Of a stretch of 64,000 nucleotides of DNA, positions 1-10,602 are shown in pieces. Each line of letters begins with the position of its first letter. Position 1 is the stretch's first letter. Made by a program: the position numbers and the translations under genes. The stretch is taken from assembly GCA_030323885.1 (NCBI GenBank), contig CM059192.1, forward strand, positions 1,791,934 to 1,855,933, given 5' to 3'. The notes beneath the pieces were generated by a model. It was not told the origin of the DNA. It did not search any database and worked only from the letters and a program-made list of their open reading frames with translations. The DNA comes from Branchipolynoe longqiensis (taxonomy: Eukaryota > Annelida > Polychaeta > Phyllodocida > Polynoidae).

Positions 1-790
1 TTGCCCATGAGGAAAGGCTATTTATGTTTAATTGGAGCTGCTGTTCTATAGTGTTCATATTTTTGCCTTTATAACATATTAAGAAGTCATCTACATAGAG
101 GCTGCAGGATACAGTACTCTTTATGGGTTTAACTATATTGTTCATTTTAAGGTCAAAAAGGCTAACAGATAGAATGCTACCCTGAGGTACTCCCATCTCT
201 TGATCAAAAGGATCAGAGAGGGTAGCATTGATCCGAACTCTAAAGTTTCGGTTTGACAGAAATTTAGAAATGAAAATGGGCAAGCACCCTCTAAACCCCA
301 TAATAAACAAATCCTTCAGGATGCCGTACTTCGATGTCGTGTCGTACGCCTTTTCAAGGTCGAAAAATACGGACATGACACGTTCTAGGCATTTCAACCG
401 AATGATTCCAATCGGACCAAGTGGTTGAGGGTACTCCTGCCTCACCTGAAACCACACTGGAAGTCGGTCAGATGGTGCGCCGACTCCAGGATCCAGACGA
501 GGCGATCGCTAATCATTCGTTTGAAAGTTTTACAAATGCAACTTGTAAGCGCTATAGGGTGGTAGTTCCCAGGCTTGCTATGGTCTTTCCCTGGTTTGGG
601 GATGGGAATAATGATCCCTTCTTGCCAGGAGATTGGGATGTCTCCTGTGCACCAGATATTATTAAAAAGGTGCAGAAGCAGTTCTACTGCTGCTGGTGGG
701 AGGTGCTTTAAAAATTGGTAGAGTATTTTGTCTGGACCTATTTAAAGCGTGCTTTAATTCATCTATTGTGAATAAACTATTGTAGTGCTC
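1..790 (-). mobile_element. I/Nimb-type LINE fragment (reverse transcriptase part)
   Basis: Read on the minus strand, this piece encodes broken segments of a non-LTR reverse transcriptase. [10 protein letters not shown] (motif A), GVPQGSIL (motif B) and LYVDDFLICY (motif C, FVDD-like box) occur in the right order. They resemble the LINE at 36960-41845 but are clearly diverged from it. Frameshifts and stops interrupt the frame, and neither a 5' end nor the 3' tail is present, so it is a dead fragment that probably continues left of the window. It ends near 790 against the Ngaro-like gag of the next feature. Confidence 0.75.
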
Positions 791-2669
791 AGTGTTATTA
801 GATTTGAAATTTATAGAATGTCATTCCAGGCGCAACCTCATCTGCGCAAAGGCAGTGGCCGAGGTTGTTACGTACCCGCACAATACTGTCAGTAACAGTA
901 TTATCACACTTACAAACATTCATTTTAGGTAATAAAGCAGAATCTGTAGTTATGTCGCAGCTAGCACTGTTATCAGAAAATATATTAGTTACCGGGATAG
1001 AATTCTTGTTAACCACGTGGGCAATATTGGTACTAACACTCACTAATTCATTAACTGGCATATCAACGGGTGAAACAATACAAGGTACAAGACTTACAGT
1101 AGAATTTGCAGCGGCAGTATCAGAAGAAGCTTTCTTGTCTAAAAACTTTCTCTTTTTCAGACAATCTTGTTCCCTATGAGAGAGAACACACTTGAATTTA
1201 TATGCGCACCACGCACAAATGTGCGGGGAGTGGTCAGGCAGGACACCATGGGAGGAAAGATTACCACAATCTTTCCTCCAATTCCATAAGTAGCAAGGTT
1301 TCCCATCATTATCCCTACTATACTCCTCTCGGGGATTGATAGGTGGTGGATTTGCCGTTGCTGCGGCAGCCGCTGCTGCTTCCGCTAGACTGCGTGGTTG
1401 GAGATACTGCACCCTGTGTGCGTCCTGCACGTGGTGTGATGCGGCACATGCTTGGAGAGTTCTAACCGATTCGGTACATACGTCTCTCGGGATATCCTTA
1501 ATGGCGGAAAGGTTGCTCCAGCCTTCCCTAAGCCTGCCGTCAGCTATCATAAGAAATACTTTCTTGGACCACTGACGACATGTCGGCCAGTCCCAGGTGA
1601 CAGCCATCAATGCTAAGTCCTCCTCATGCTGCAGAATGGCCGGAAACCAAGCCTGAGGGAAATTAGGTTGAGCCTAAGCGCGAAGAAGTACTCAGCCCAT
1701 GAAGCCTCGCCTAACGCTATCTTCTTACAAGCGTCCCCACGTGTAATAAAATTATGCGGGAGTAAGCTCGTAACTTTCGGCTTTTGCAGTGCTTGCGTCG
1801 ACTCCATTAGAAACTCTGTAGTTAGAGGTAGCTGTGGGTGTAGAAGCTGAAACCTTGGCGTCGGGTGCGGGGACGCATAGTCCGGGGCTGCCTGCTGGTA
1901 CATCGCTGGAGACACCATGTGGCGCTGATGGACCACAGGTTTACCTGGCGGAGGCGTGCAGGGCACCGGGGGAGGTGATAGAACGCAGACGCCCATGCAG
2001 TATAAGACCGCAACACAGGTGGGGGAGGGTCCATGGGAAGCGGGGACAAAGGTGAGGGAGGGTGAGCGTACAGCGGCCGGGGGGTTGCTATCGAGGGTGA
2101 GGGCGGGGGGAAAGGACGAGCACAGGCCTGACTAACAGCAAGGGACTGGGAAGGCCGGGGAATTACCGGACCTGGAAGAGCCGCAATCTTTTCCAACACA
2201 TTAAGCCTAGTGACGACATTCGATATCCTCCTATTAAATTGGTGCAGATGCATGATAGTCCCTTGCTGTTGCGTGAGCTCTCACACAGCCGGCGTTCCTG
2301 GCGTCTCGGGCAGCTGCTGTTGCGGGAGCTCAGAAGGGGGAGGCTCCTGCTCCATGTCCGACGTCACTTGTACTCTGCACGAGGAACACGCTTTCCTCTT
2401 AGGTTGTCTCCTTGGGCTTGTAGAGTCAGCCCTCGGCTTGAGCGGCGGCCGTCCTCGTCTCTTCTTAGCTGGAGGCATGTTGAGGAGAGTGTGCAGTGGT
2501 GAGCTCCTGCCCACGTGTAGTTAGAGAAGTGCAGCTGTAGTGAGAGAGCGAACCTGCTGCTCTGACGGTCGAGAGACAAGTGACTACTTTGCGTACCATG
2601 ATAACACAAGAAAACTCTGCTCACCAGTTGCCTCGTTGAGCAAATTACCCATGTTAGCCTCGCCAACAT
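791..2669 (-). mobile_element. Decayed Ngaro-like element, 5' end plus gag only
   Basis: The 5' end (2669) carries the terminal palindrome ATGTT...AACAT (2651-2669) followed by GGGTAATTTG, the same arrangement as at the start of the complete element at 16919. Downstream on the minus strand lies a gag-like coding region in several frames. Reverse transcriptase, recombinase and the 3' repeats are missing because the LINE fragment at 1-790 begins where they would be. It is a different subfamily from the complete copy, judging by gag divergence. Confidence 0.75.
798..2503 (-). pseudogene. Ngaro-like gag pseudogene
   Basis: The start MPPAKKRRGRPPLKPR (near 2478) contains an AT-hook-like KRRGRPP core. 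The frame is then lost and regained, with LPHNFITRGDACKKIALGEA at about 1700-1760 and DWPTCRQWSKKVFLMIADGR near 1590. A Cys/His-rich block follows, built on PCYLWNW..DC, H.CAWC and HREQDC (about 1165-1305). The same blocks occur in the gag of the element at 16919 and in the copy at 33232-34890, which shows they are the conserved part of this protein. Frame changes near 1610, 1820 and 2280 make it non-functional. Confidence 0.75.
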
Positions 2670-3251
2670 AACTAATTAGCAATGTTTCCCATTCAAAATA
2701 TCATAACTTGGTCAATTCCAATCTGACCATGGTGTACTTCGGGAACTTTGAGCTGCTCAATCCAAATCTGGTCTCCGTTTTTGAAAACTGTAAATATTAA
2801 TAGCCTTATTTGCATATGCAAATGACATATGTAGGAGATTTCATGGTAATTACACAGATTATTGATCTAAATAGCTATAAAATAACTTTTGTTTTGGAAT
2901 TAGGTGTCCTTGACCTTGTTCTCCGAGATTTCCGTGTCAAAACAAGACTACTTGAGATAGGCTAGCCAATCAGGGAAAAGGAGTATGTTTACTTTGAAAA
3001 TGGGATACCCCTGGACAGACTACACAAAAATGGTGCTGAGGTGCCATTATTTGACTTAGTTGTGTTGGTTTGGGGCTGTTTTTATCCTATATGGGGTGAG
3101 ATTCTGTATGTCATTTGTAATAACAACTAGAAGACATATTTATAACTTTTATTATTTGAATGAGAAACATTTCTAGGCATTCTTAGGTATGAAATATGTG
3201 CCTTGAATGCATGTGATTGAGGCGAAAATATGAACCAGTTCACGGCACCAA
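2670..3251. other. Unclassified non-coding stretch (possible LTR-element interior)
   Basis: No coding sequence is seen. Because a primer-binding site lies at 3240-3250 and points toward lower coordinates, this stretch may be the remains of the interior of the LTR element at 3252-3592. No gag or pol motif supports that. Confidence 0.35.
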
Positions 3252-3592
3252 TGTGATGGTCCACGGTCTTCCACACTGCCACGCACTCACGGAAGAATGC
3301 CAAGATTTAGTAACAGTATGCTTCAAACTGGTTTATTCCAAAACCTATCCGCTCTCCACGGCGTCAACAGTCAACTGACCCGCCCCCTAACTCGCCAGGT
3401 CCCACTTCGCCTCTATAGGTGGGTGGGTGGGTGGGTGTGTGCTAGCCACACGCAGTAGAGGGCAGCCCAGTCGGGGCTCTGCCCGGTGGCTAGCATGCCG
3501 CCACCTAGCGCAGTTCAGTGTAACTGCGTAGGTGTGCTGCGTAGTGTCTGCCGCCACCGCGTGCTACTGGAGCTCATGTACAGAGTATTACA
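3252..3592 (-). mobile_element. LTR of a retrotransposon with tRNA-His-type primer-binding site
   Basis: Read on the minus strand, the unit begins TGTAATACTC and ends CCATCACA, giving the usual TG...CA ends. It contains an AATAAA signal within GGAATAAACC. One base after its end comes TGGTGCCGTGA (3240-3250), which complements the 3' end of animal tRNA-His including CCA. A (GGGT)n stretch lies inside. No second LTR is visible, so this is a remnant with one LTR and its primer-binding site. The same primer site follows the LTR of the miniature element at 4431-4928, so the two may share a mobilising family. Confidence 0.6.
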
Positions 3593-4430
3593 CTATGTTT
3601 AAAAAAATATATATCTTATTACATTTGTTTGATTATGAAGGGAAAATTTCAATAGACAGCTAATGTCCATTCCTCGGCTCCTTCAAAGTCCTTGCCATAT
3701 CCTAGTAATGCTGAGTGCTAGGCTAAGTAGTGACTTTAAAATCGTTTTGACTCGACTGTGATCGGTGAAAGCTGAATGTGTAGTGATCAGTTTCATGGTT
3801 GGTTTAGTTTACTAAAAAAATTAATACAATGTACAAAATAACAGATTAGAAAGGATTAACGGTAATATATATTCACATATATATATAATTAATAGAAAAT
3901 ATGACTCTAACGCGCTATAATATAATTCGATTCAATGATTGCTGCACAGACCACAGTCACTGTGGGCTAATTTTCTAATATAAGCTGTCAATTGGGATGA
4001 CCATACTCTGGAACACATGCGCTAAAGTCACCATTCCAAGAACAGTGACCGTCATCCTGAAAGCCCCAGTCTGAGAAGAATCAGGCTACTTTTACTTTAT
4101 GATGGTGAAGCCATTTGATTCTCATCCTAATTGATTTTTGTTGGCGTCAAGATCTAACTTAGAATGATGAATTTGTTCTGAACGCATCGTTCCCCATACC
4201 AACTAGACTGCATGCACATAATAAAATAACAGTGGTAGGTGTAATTAATTACCCCACCCCCCTCTAGTCACCTGACCTTGTTATCAGAATATGGTCTAAC
4301 TAAGCCCCCTTGAGTTTAACTTATTTAGGTACATCACATGAAAATTGAAAAACTGTTGCCCAGTACTGCAAGTTGGTAGACAGACAGAGCTCACAGAATA
4401 GATTTAAGGGGTTTTTAATCGTGTAAATAT
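3593..4430. other. Non-coding AT-rich stretch
   Basis: Nothing recognisable is seen apart from short AT runs near 3600 and 3870-3900 and a C-rich stretch near 4250. Confidence 0.4.
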
Positions 4431-4463
4431 TGTTGTGGGGGTGATGAAAATGGGAAATATTGT

Positions 4464-4535
4464 GCCTAGAGCGGGATTCGAACCCACACCTCTACACATT
4501 CCGGGCTAGGGTGCTAACCATTACACCACCTAGAC
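4464..4535 (-). repeat. tRNA-like sequence inside TRIM LTR (copy 1)
   Basis: This 72-nt block keeps tRNA geometry on the minus strand. The 7-bp acceptor pairs with a G-T wobble. The D arm is GTGTAATGGTTAGCAC, and the T arm contains an intact B box, GGTTCGAATCC. The anticodon stem does not pair, so it is probably a polymerase III promoter relic and not a working tRNA. Confidence 0.65.
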
Positions 4536-4734
4536 TCCCTGATATCAACACACTACCCATGCCTACCTGTCTATGCGGCTCCTTGCCTGAGAGGTTAGTG
4601 CAGACCACTACACTCGTCCCCCTGGAATTGTAAGTATTTTAATGCTTACAATTACATACATGCAATGCACTTACATATACATACACAGGGTAGGTTCAAC
4701 AACTATACAGGGCGTAGCTTGTACAGGATCATGG

Positions 4735-4745
4735 TCACGGCACCA
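4735..4745 (-). promoter_or_regulatory. Primer-binding site of the TRIM, tRNA-His type
   Basis: TGGTGCCGTGA on the minus strand, one base inside the LTR, complements the acceptor end of animal tRNA-His (5' GCCGTGA). Confidence 0.65.
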
Positions 4746-4779
4746 GTGTAGTGGGGGTGATGAAAATGGGAAATATTGT

Positions 4780-4851
4780 GCCTAGAGTGGGACTCGAACC
4801 CACATCTCTACACATTCCTGGCTAGGGTGCTAACCATTACACCACCTAGGC
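4780..4851 (-). repeat. tRNA-like sequence inside TRIM LTR (copy 2)
   Basis: The acceptor stem GCCTAGG/TCTAGGC pairs over all 7 positions (one G-T). The D stem is GTGT/GCAC and the T stem GTGGG/CCCAC around TTCGAGT. The length is exactly 72 nt. The anticodon stem (CTAGC against GTGTA) is unpaired and U33 is absent. Box A (TGGTGTAATGG) and box B (GGTTCGAGTCC) look usable by RNA polymerase III. Confidence 0.65.
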
Positions 4852-4928
4852 TCCCTGATATCAACACACTACACACGCCTACCTGTCTGTGTGGCTCCTT
4901 GCCTGAGAGGTCAGTGCAGACCACTACA

Positions 4929-5515
4929 ATATCATTATTCGTTCCAAAGTTATCTACAATTTAGTTTCCCTAGAAACATTTTGTCCTATTGGTTATAGCA
5001 ATTAAGTTGTGACTTTTCAATATTCCAGGATATCATTTTGGGAACAAATAGACCTAGTAACTTCATATAATTTGCATTCAGAGACTAAGTGTAGTAAATT
5101 ATATAATTCATATTGAGCCATGTTCTCGACATTTTTGTGCGCGATGAAAATGACATCAGAGTGTACTATTACTACTAATGTAGGGAAAATTTACTTCAAT
5201 TTCAGAAAGCTACAGTTCTGTCAATTCTTTATGGGTTTTGATTTTAAAAAACACCTGAAACCTGTGCAATTTAGTGCCCTTGAAAATAGCAGATTCACAA
5301 CAATTTGAGCACAGCTAAACCACTGAATCAACATTTTTGTGTTCAATGAAAATGTTGCGAATTTAGTGTGACCAGATAACAGCGTACCATGTCTACACGA
5401 TGGCCAATGTGCACACAAATTTCTAAGTAATGTCTGTAGTGACTAACCTAATGAACAAAATTACACAATATAGGTATCAAATAAAAGATAAATAACTAAA
5501 TATTCATATTTTACA
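4929..5515. other. Non-coding stretch
   Basis: AT-rich sequence without recognisable genes or repeats. Short open frames have no family resemblance. Confidence 0.4.
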
Positions 5516-6031
5516 GGTGCTAGAATGATTTGTGATTTAAAAAAAACCTATTTTAGGCTTTTCAGCAGTGGTTAACTTCAACAGCTTGTAAAACCATGAT
5601 TTTCCCCCCACAAAGTACTACAAACGTTCCAAGATGTAAACAAGGTTGTGATTGGTCAATTATGATGTCATTCTTTATGGAAAATCATTTGCATAGGATA
5701 TGTGAATGGATTTTAAAGAGCACCACTGAAAATAATCATACAGAAACCAGGTCACAAGAGTTCAACTGCAGCAGGTGCTAGAATGATTTGCGATTTAAAA
5801 AAAACCTATTTTAGGCTTTTCAGCAGTGGTTAACTTCAACAGCTTGTAAAACCATGATTTTCGCCCCACAAAGTACTACAAACCGTTCCAAGATGTAAAC
5901 AAGGTTGTGATTGGTCAATTATGATGTCATTCTTTATGGAAAATCATTTGCATAGGATATGTGAATGGATTTTAAAGAGCACCACTGAAAATAATCATAC
6001 AGAAACCAGGTCACAAGAGTTCAACTGCAGT
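5516..6031 (+). repeat. Tandem duplication of a 258/259-bp unit
   Basis: The block starting GGTGCTAGAATGATTTG at 5516 repeats almost perfectly from 5774 and ends with TTCAACTGCAG at 5771 and again at 6030. Differences are a few substitutions and a 1-bp indel, so the duplication is recent. Both units hold the same short open frame, with no recognisable product. Confidence 0.85.
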
Positions 6032-7309
6032 AGTGAAGACAGCTACACCGCAGCGCCCCACACAGGAATTGATGTACCTAACTTGTTGACCAGTCATCGG
6101 TTAAGACGGAGCAATTTGATTCTCACCTCTCTGCTGGAAATCGGAATAACTGAGAACATTGAACCTGTTCTGAAACCACTGTTCCCTTTAGATTGCATGG
6201 AATACTAATACTTAATTAAGCTAATAATAGGCCTACATATTGTCATATATGATCATATTAGAAAGGTCCAGGCCCAGGGACGTAGCTATGTGCGAATAAC
6301 ACTGATCACCGCAAAGCGGTTCGGCGACGACGATGGTAATGCTAGCCTCATTCAGCAGCGCGGAGACGCTTTGCAGTAGACGTTATCTTTCAGTTTGCCA
6401 AAAGGAGGGTTTTGTAGCTACAATTTAGCTCTTGTTTTCATAACATAGAACACCGCTTTCTCTACTTCCTGGTTTTTTAATTGTTTCAATTGGACCAGTA
6501 TCAGTTTAAAAAATTTATGGTTGAATTTCAAGTTCTACTTTTCTCCACAAAATCTTCATCAAATCACCCAAGGGAGATTAAATTATGTCATCAAACTATG
6601 AAATTTTGTTCCTTCATTAGTTGTCTACATGTGAAATTTTAAGGAGGTTTGATCTATTCCCTAAGGAGATATTTGATCTGCAGCACTTTAACTTTTGCTG
6701 GTACTCTCACCTCTGCATTGTGCTACTTGGCATTCACGCCTCGGCATCGCTTATGTCCTGCTGATTTTGGGTCACAACTTTTGGTTGGTTTACCATACAG
6801 CAAAGGGCCCAGAATTAGGCATAATTAGTTCAAATCGATGTAACTTTCTTTATATTTACATTAGAAAGATTATATGACTACCATGTTTAAGGTCACTTCA
6901 AGCTATTTCCATTGAGATCAAATGCATTCTTTAAAAAATGCTCACATAGCTAATGGGATGAATTCAGAGTAACACCCTGATTAAACCCTATACCAAGGAT
7001 TAATCCACTTGACCTAATTCACAATGAAACCAGTGACAGCGATCGGCCGGGCTGTATAAACCTTTGGACCGATGGTTAGAAGTTCTGATTGGTAACAGGG
7101 CAACTAGCGGACATGTCAACTAGCGGTCACTTTTGCTCGGCGGACTAGTGGACACATTTGCGCGGCTGGGGTGATAGTAGTAACACAATAATACTCCCAC
7201 CCCTCACTTATCCCCAGGAGCTTAGGTTAAGGGGATGGGAGCTGTCTCGGAGCTGAAACTTTATCTAAGTCCTACATCTATACAAAATCTCTTATTTCTA
7301 TTAAATTTG

Positions 7310-7465
7310 TTTGTTTGTTGTTGTTTTACGTCCTAGCAACATCTAAGGTCATATCAGGACGGGTACCGACTTGTGACAGTGCACACTCATGGCGACTTTA
7401 TAGTGCTGCCCCACTGGAAGACGATGCCGCCAGCACCATGACCTGATATGCCGTTCAGATCTTTC
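7310..7465 (-). mobile_element. SINE A fragment
   Basis: Reverse complement of the 3' half of the SINE that is longest at 56948-57275. It is recognised by TTTACGTCCTAGCAACATC, GTCATATCAGGACGG and the CACTCATGGCGACTTTATAG block. Confidence 0.7.
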
Positions 7466-7928
7466 TCTACAATTTCACATTCAGCTTTTTTTAAATCAGC
7501 CAATTGGAAGTTCTTGAATATATTTTGCAAAAATAGTTTATGAGACCGTGATCCGGTATGGCTACCACTGGCACTTACACTCAGAATATCCCAACTTTCA
7601 CTATTATCTCAGCTTTTTAATCCTTTCAGGGAAAATTGCTCTTAGCCTCAGGTTAAATTAAATACTTCAGATCTTCATCTTCAATCGTGCATTAATTAAG
7701 AGCTTTTTAATCGACCCAATAAAAGCTTATACATTTATTTTGCAAAAATGAATGCTCCGCATAGACATAGCATTGCTGCAGCACAAATTACTGCGTTGTT
7801 TTACACTTCGCGAGTAGTTGCCAGGGCTGGGCCTGTGATGTCATGCCGAAATAGTGAATGGTAGACAGAACACTTATTTGTCTCTCATTTTTGCTTGAGT
7901 GCAAGTAAATATGCAACACAAGGAATAA

Positions 7929-8400
7929 TTAGTAGCATGTGGTGAATAAGGGGTCAAATTTCCTTGGATCATCAGCCCATGCTTTTTCTAATCTGTTCTT
8001 GAATGAATTTATTGACTCGGCATCAATAATATTTTGTGGGAGACTGTTCCATATATTTATGATCCTGTTTGAGAAACTGTGTTGCCTTAACTTTGAAATG
8101 GCTCTGGGTTTTACTAGTTTGAGAGTATGGCCCCGACTGCCTTCTCTTTTATTCAAGGTGAAAAATTGGTTCATATCTATTTGATCAAAACCTTTCATAA
8201 TTTTAAATACTTCAATTATGTCACTTCTTTTCCTTCTGTAGGAAAGGGTAGGAAGTTTCAATTCCCTAAGCCGTTGTTCATAGGGTAAGTCCTTTATATC
8301 TGCAACTAATTTCGATCTCCAGATTATCTTTCCGAAAGATTGGGCTCCAAATTTGTGGACAGTATTCCAAAATTGGCCTAACAAGAAACTCGAAATCGAG
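7929..8400 (-). pseudogene. CR1/L2-type LINE ORF2 C-terminus (fragment)
   Basis: On the minus strand the reading gives RPILEYCPQIWSP followed, after a frameshift, by LPYEQRLRELKLPTLSYRRK, RGHTLKL and RIINIWNSLPQNIIDAESIN. These are the C-terminal signatures of CR1/L2-like reverse transcriptases, where the RGH.LKL and WNSLP.....A motifs follow the polymerase domain. The fragment is 5'-truncated and frameshifted. Confidence 0.7.
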
Positions 8401-8523
8401 AATTATATCTGCTAGTCCGCCGATTAAATGTGACCACTAGTCCGCCGATTAAGTGTGACCACTAGTCCGCCGATTAAGTGTGACCGCTAGTCCGCAGAAC
8501 AAATGTGACCGCTAGTTGCCCTG

Positions 8524-9769
8524 TATTCTTCTGATCAAGTCCTTTATCAAGGTTTAATCCACTTGACCCCATTTCCATTGAAACCAACGTTACATCGATC
8601 AACCTCGCCCACTCGTTAGAACTAGTTTTGTGATGAATGAACAATATAAATTATAATCATGAGTGATAGTATTACATTTCACTTTGAATTAACTATTTGA
8701 ATAGATGACAATATATACAATCCCCCTAAATAAAACCTAAACATTATCATGGTATGATCTGAACAATGTATGAATGTATCTAAAAAGTAATTTCGAACCT
8801 ATCCTATGCCGCACGAGCTTAGTAGCTAACTAACTTTAAAATTGGAGCTTTCAGTTTCGCCATGGCATGGGCATGGCAATTGTTTACAATCAATCGTAAA
8901 AGTCTGATTGCAAAAATAACCAAATATGTGTTTTGTCACATTTCTAGCAACGACTGAGTGATTAAATAATAAAATTTACCGGTCAGTATGTGCCTGGTTT
9001 TGAAGTAAATCTGCTGATTAATCTCTCAATTCGCTCAGCCCTGCAAAGCTCCAAAACAGTCACGAGCTTCACTGCCCGCTGGTCTCCAGGCGCAGGCAGG
9101 GAGACGGCGGGCGGCGCAGCTCACTGTGCAGTTTAAAACTTCTGATGTCTGCGATTGGAGAACTGGAGACTGGCGGACGGGACAAAGCGCGAGATACCAA
9201 ATACAGTGACAAGTGAAAGTAAATACTTTATACAATAAAATGAGCTGTTATTATTAACAAAAATAATAGTAATCAAGGAAAGTGGCATATGTTAGCCATG
9301 TCGGTTAATTTTAATACTGTTGTTGTGCTGTGGAAATAAAAGCGACGTCTCGCGGTTTGCGCCGCGAATATTGTAAACTTCCGCTGTGAATGGCGAAAGA
9401 GCTGTCAAACTCAGAAACCACTTGTTTTACTCCAAATGGATGTATCTAGGCTAACCTGGTGTGCCTAATTCCATTTATATACCGCGATGACAGTTTCTTA
9501 GTGCGTTGTTTCGGTTTAGAGCCTCATATGACAGGGTGTGGCGTGTAAAAAATGCCAAGCTGTGCCCACCTGTGACAGGCGCCTGACTGGGCGGCACGGT
9601 AGTGTCACTGACTCAGTCTCAGCTATGGATGGACGTCCCCCACGGCCACGATAGTCATAGACATAGTGTACGCTGACCTTACACCGGGATTATGTCTATA
9701 TACGCGTGCCGAGAACTGGCTTGATACTGACGCAGGTTAGTGTAGGTATGTGAGTATTTATTTTAAAAG
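8524..9769. other. Non-coding stretch
   Basis: A degraded direct copy of the sequence left of the 7096 element occurs near 8540-8600 (TTTAATCCACTTGACC, as at 6999). Otherwise nothing is recognised. A GC-rich patch lies near 9060-9120. Confidence 0.35.
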
Positions 9770-9945
9770 CATTTTATCTCAATGGAACATATTCCAATGG
9801 AAAGAGCTTGAAGAGACCTTAAACGTGGTAGTCATATAATTTTTCTAATGTAAATATCAAGAAAGTTACATCGCTTTGAACTTGAAAAATATGACTAATT
9901 ATGGGCCCTTTGTTCTATAGTTAGCCAGCCAAAAGTTGTGACCCA

Positions 9946-10330
9946 AAATCTAGATTTTGTACTTCAAACTCTCATAACTTTTGTGCTACAGGACATATTT
10001 AGGTGAAAGTTGTACAGCTCAATTCTCATGACTAGAGCTATGAATTGATTATTATATATTTCTAAAAAGGTAAATATTAACAAAGTTATGCCATTTTGAA
10101 TATAAGAAAAGCTATGACCCAAAATTATGATTTTGTTCTTCAAACTCACATATCTTTTGCAATACAGTATGTATTTAGATGAAGGTTGTACTGCTCAACT
10201 CTCTGGACTATAGAGATGAAAGGGTTATTATATATTTCTAAAAAAGTAAATATTAACAAAGTTATCCCAATTTGAATATAAGAAAAGCTGTGACCCAAAA
10301 TTACGATTTTGTACTTCAAACTCTGAGAAA
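9946..10330 (+). repeat. 176-bp tandem repeat, about 2.2 copies
   Basis: CTTCAAACTC, ATTATATATTTCTAAAAA and AACAAAGTTAT recur with a 176-bp period (for example 9965, 10141, 10317). The array sits exactly where the right inverted arm is interrupted. Confidence 0.75.
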
Positions 10331-10474
10331 ATTATGATATTTGAAACAATTCACATATATACATATAAAACAAGTACTATACTACATATCCATTTTATTG
10401 CTAGCGCAACAATAAACTATCACAGTTAAGTGGCTTAAAAAGACAATAGTATTTATTCACATAAATTATTATGC

Positions 10475-10602
10475 AAATGTATATGGGTTGTTCTCTGAAG
10501 CTGGGTACCACTTTAATGACTTTTATTACAAGTCCAAACTGAAAACATCCTAAATAACGAATAACAATAGTTTCAGAGAATGACCCATGTATACATATGT
10601 AA
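10475..10602. mobile_element. Short inverted-repeat element (MITE-like)
   Basis: TATATGGGTTGTTCTCTGAAG at the left faces TTTCAGAGAATGACCCATGTATA at the right. Related ends recur at 10866 (GGGTTATTCTCC) and 11890 (AGAGAATGACCCATGTA), so this is a family of small inverted-repeat elements. Confidence 0.5.

Larger units (their letters stand above)
4431..4928 (-). mobile_element. Miniature LTR retrotransposon (TRIM) with a tRNA-like sequence in each LTR
   Basis: Two direct repeats of 182 bp (4431-4612 and 4747-4928, offset 316) flank a 134-bp interior with no coding capacity. Read on the minus strand, each repeat has TGTAGTGG/CCACTACA-type ends, so the termini are TG...CA. The first interior bases after a 1-nt spacer are TGGTGCCGTGA (4735-4745), complementary to the tRNA-His 3' end. 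At the other side the interior ends CAGGGGGACGAG, a purine-rich tract next to the second LTR. The element is flanked by the 4-bp direct repeat ATAT (4427-4430 and 4929-4932). These are the defining parts of a terminal-repeat retrotransposon in miniature, which must be copied by proteins of another element. Confidence 0.75.
7096..8523. mobile_element. Non-autonomous DNA element with CAGGGCAACTAGCGG termini
   Basis: The left end CAGGGCAACTAGCGG (7096) is matched in reverse by CCGCTAGTTGCCCTG at 8509-8523. Both ends carry repeated CTAGTCCGC-type subterminal motifs: about four units of roughly 25 bp at 8411-8500 and two or three at the left. No transposase is present. The interior is filled by a SINE and a LINE fragment, so it has served as a landing site. 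No convincing target-site duplication was found. Confidence 0.6.

Noticed and set aside
865..1179. Plus-strand open frames over 798-2524
   Set aside because: They overlap the minus-strand Ngaro gag remnants, which have conserved blocks shared with two other copies.
4464..4851. Two functional tRNA genes
   Set aside because: Acceptor, D and T arms fit, but the anticodon stem does not pair and U33 is missing. The blocks belong to the LTRs of a mobile element.
4776..4964. Short open frame beginning MCLEWDSNPHLYTFLARVLT
   Set aside because: It is the translation of the tRNA-like and LTR sequence; the WDSNP word is a typical artefact of T-arm sequence.
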